In this document: positions 62,740-64,000 of the stretch, piece by piece
Position numbering within the stretch: the stretch's first letter is position 1
Layout: the number at the start of each line of letters is the position of its first letter
DNA from: Heligmosomoides polygyrus polygyrus
Lineage: Eukaryota; Nematoda; Chromadorea; Rhabditida; Heligmosomidae
NCBI GenBank assembly: GCA_947396885.1
Contig: OX377201.1
Span: 2,771,879 to 2,835,878, forward strand
Length of the DNA stretch: 64,000 nucleotides
Direction of reading: 5' to 3'
Translations under genes and position numbers: made by a program
Notes under the pieces: generated by a model
Told to the model about the DNA's origin: nothing
What the model saw: the letters and a program-made list of their open reading frames with translations, nothing else
Databases searched by the model: none

Positions 62740-63900
62740 GGCTTTCTTCGTGTCAAGTTAGACACTCCACGTCAAACTGGACACATTTCTTTCACTTTGA
62801 ATTGGACACTCTTCGAAGTCTAAGCCTTAGACTTTCGAAATCACAGCGAACTCTTCCAAATCAAAATGAGCCTCTTCTACATTAGACTCTCCAAAAAGGT
62901 TACATTTTTGCTTTCTTTTATTTTCTTTGTTAGTATTTGAGCTAAGCTTAGAGCTGGGAGTTGAGCTTCTGGAGACGACTTCAGATTCTGGAGACGATGC
63001 CCTCTTAAAGTGCTGGGGAATGTAGACCAATTTTTTGCCTTCTTTCCTTCTCTTTTTTAGTATTTTTCGGAGTTTATTCTTGAGAATTCAGCTTACTTAA
63101 TAGACTGCATTATTATTGCCATACTTTTTAACTATTTTTTCTAATGATTGGGTTTAATTACCCATGTTTGATGCAGTCATCGGTTCTGAATAACTGACTG
63201 TTTTATTAATTCAGTCTTATATCATCTCCCAGCTTTGCTAATAAACCACCGCAGAGGATTTATAAATGACAATCTGTATTTTTACATTGTTTTCTTTCGG
63301 TATTGAGCACGCTATAATGTGCTTTGAATGAATAAACAACTAAATAAACAAATGCTTGCTCCCTTCTCTTTTTGCCCTTCTTTTCTTCAAGGAGAATTTG
63401 GTAGAGCTTTCTTTGAAGTCTTAACTTCGCCTCTCAATAAGTGAACACATTGTTTGAAATTTTATAAAATTCTCATTTTTTTAGTAAACATAGCGAAGGT
63501 CCATAATTGTTTTAAAGAACGAAAAGAAATGTAAAAGACACACATATGCTCAATTCGATGTTTCATGTAAATGGCATTTACAATATCAATCAAATAAAAG
63601 TTGCACTGGCCTTTTTGATCGCATGGCTCGATCTTATCTCTCTTAATCGTTACAAGATTGCTTTCTTGCTGTGGTTTAGGACAAATCTTATTGGTTCAAG
63701 AGAAATTTTAATTTAATATTTTTTGCATTTTTGCTTTTGAATTTATAATTTTTCTCTAAAAGTAAAAATTTTATAAAATTATCACACTTATTGGACAGAT
63801 AATCTGAACAATTTCAAAAAAAGTTATACCAAATCGTCCTTGAGCAAAAAGTTATTTTGAACATTTCATTGAGTCTGGAGTTTAACTTGCCTGAAACTTG
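62740..63900. repeat. AT-rich unknown repeat, longer copy
   Basis: Shares the ordered blocks GACTTTCGAAATCA-AGCGAACTCTTCCAAATC, AGACTCTCCAAA, and at the far end CTTGAGCAAAAAGTTATTTTG and GAGTTTAACTTGCC with 39340-39835. AAAAGACACACATATGCTC at 63533 is echoed at the window end. No ORF of note. Confidence 0.5.
63151..63172 (+). other. SL1-like 22-mer, second copy
   Basis: 20 of 22 positions match SL1 (differences at positions 15 and 22). No GT donor follows (ATGCAG). Lies within the AT-rich repeat at 62740-63900. Confidence 0.45.
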
Positions 63901-64000
63901 GTTGTTTCGATTTAGAGGAGTTCGCTTTGACTTCGAAAGGCAAAAGATCACACATACATGCTCGCTTTGATGTCTCACGTAAGTGATCAATCAAATAAAA

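Overview
This window looks like genomic DNA from a nematode, most likely a strongylid (hookworm-type) parasite. I infer this from short phase-consistent introns with TTTCAG acceptors, AATAAA signals, two chemoreceptor genes of the nematode-specific Srx type, two near-copies of the 22-nt nematode SL1 leader, and a repeat set (mariner, maT, RTE and CR1 LINEs, Penelope-like elements, Tourist-like MITEs, a tRNA-derived SINE) typical of large parasitic-nematode genomes. No similarity search was possible, so the species is not fixed.

Four host genes can be supported, and most are invisible as long ORFs because they are cut into small exons. (1) At 934-1053 (+) is the last coding exon of an unrecognised gene that enters from the left, followed by a long 3' UTR with a poly(A) signal at 1890-1895. 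(2) srx gene A, minus strand, spans 26682 down to 11522 in seven exons (322 aa). (3) srx gene B, minus strand, spans 51938 down to 39065 in seven exons (316 aa). (4) A ribonuclease kappa (RNASEK) homologue lies at 58251-60102 (+) in three exons (97 aa). The two srx genes are tandem paralogues. Exons 2 to 6 have exactly the same lengths and phases, all splice sites are canonical, no internal stop occurs, and each has AATAAA about 30-40 nt past its stop. Their introns reach nearly 5 kb because they are packed with transposons.

Layout: 1-1.9 kb, foldback element plus end of gene 1; 1.98-7.5 kb, a direct tandem duplication of about 2.73 kb with MITEs, a hairpin and Penelope-type hammerhead ribozyme motifs, its right boundary inside a mariner; 7.4-11.2 kb, mariner relic, a long palindrome and a TIR element with a helix-turn-helix ORF; 11.5-26.7 kb, srx gene A with RTE, mariner, maT, CR1, SINE and MITE insertions in its introns; 26.7-39 kb, intergenic repeats including two Penelope relics, three mariner relics, SINEs and a 1.4-kb foldback; 39-52 kb, srx gene B with a minisatellite, two mariners, an inverted pair of unknown coding-like copies and MITEs; 52-58 kb, SINEs and GC-rich repeats; 58.2-60.1 kb, RNASEK; 60-64 kb, MITEs, SINEs and an AT-rich repeat.

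The most original signals are: MITEs of a Tourist/PIF-like type that sit head-to-tail sharing a single TTA or TAA between neighbours, with the same internal core combined with different terminal tips; mosaic identity between the srx paralogues that looks like short-tract gene conversion; SL1-like sequences without a recognisable SL RNA body; and hammerhead cores next to Penelope relics.
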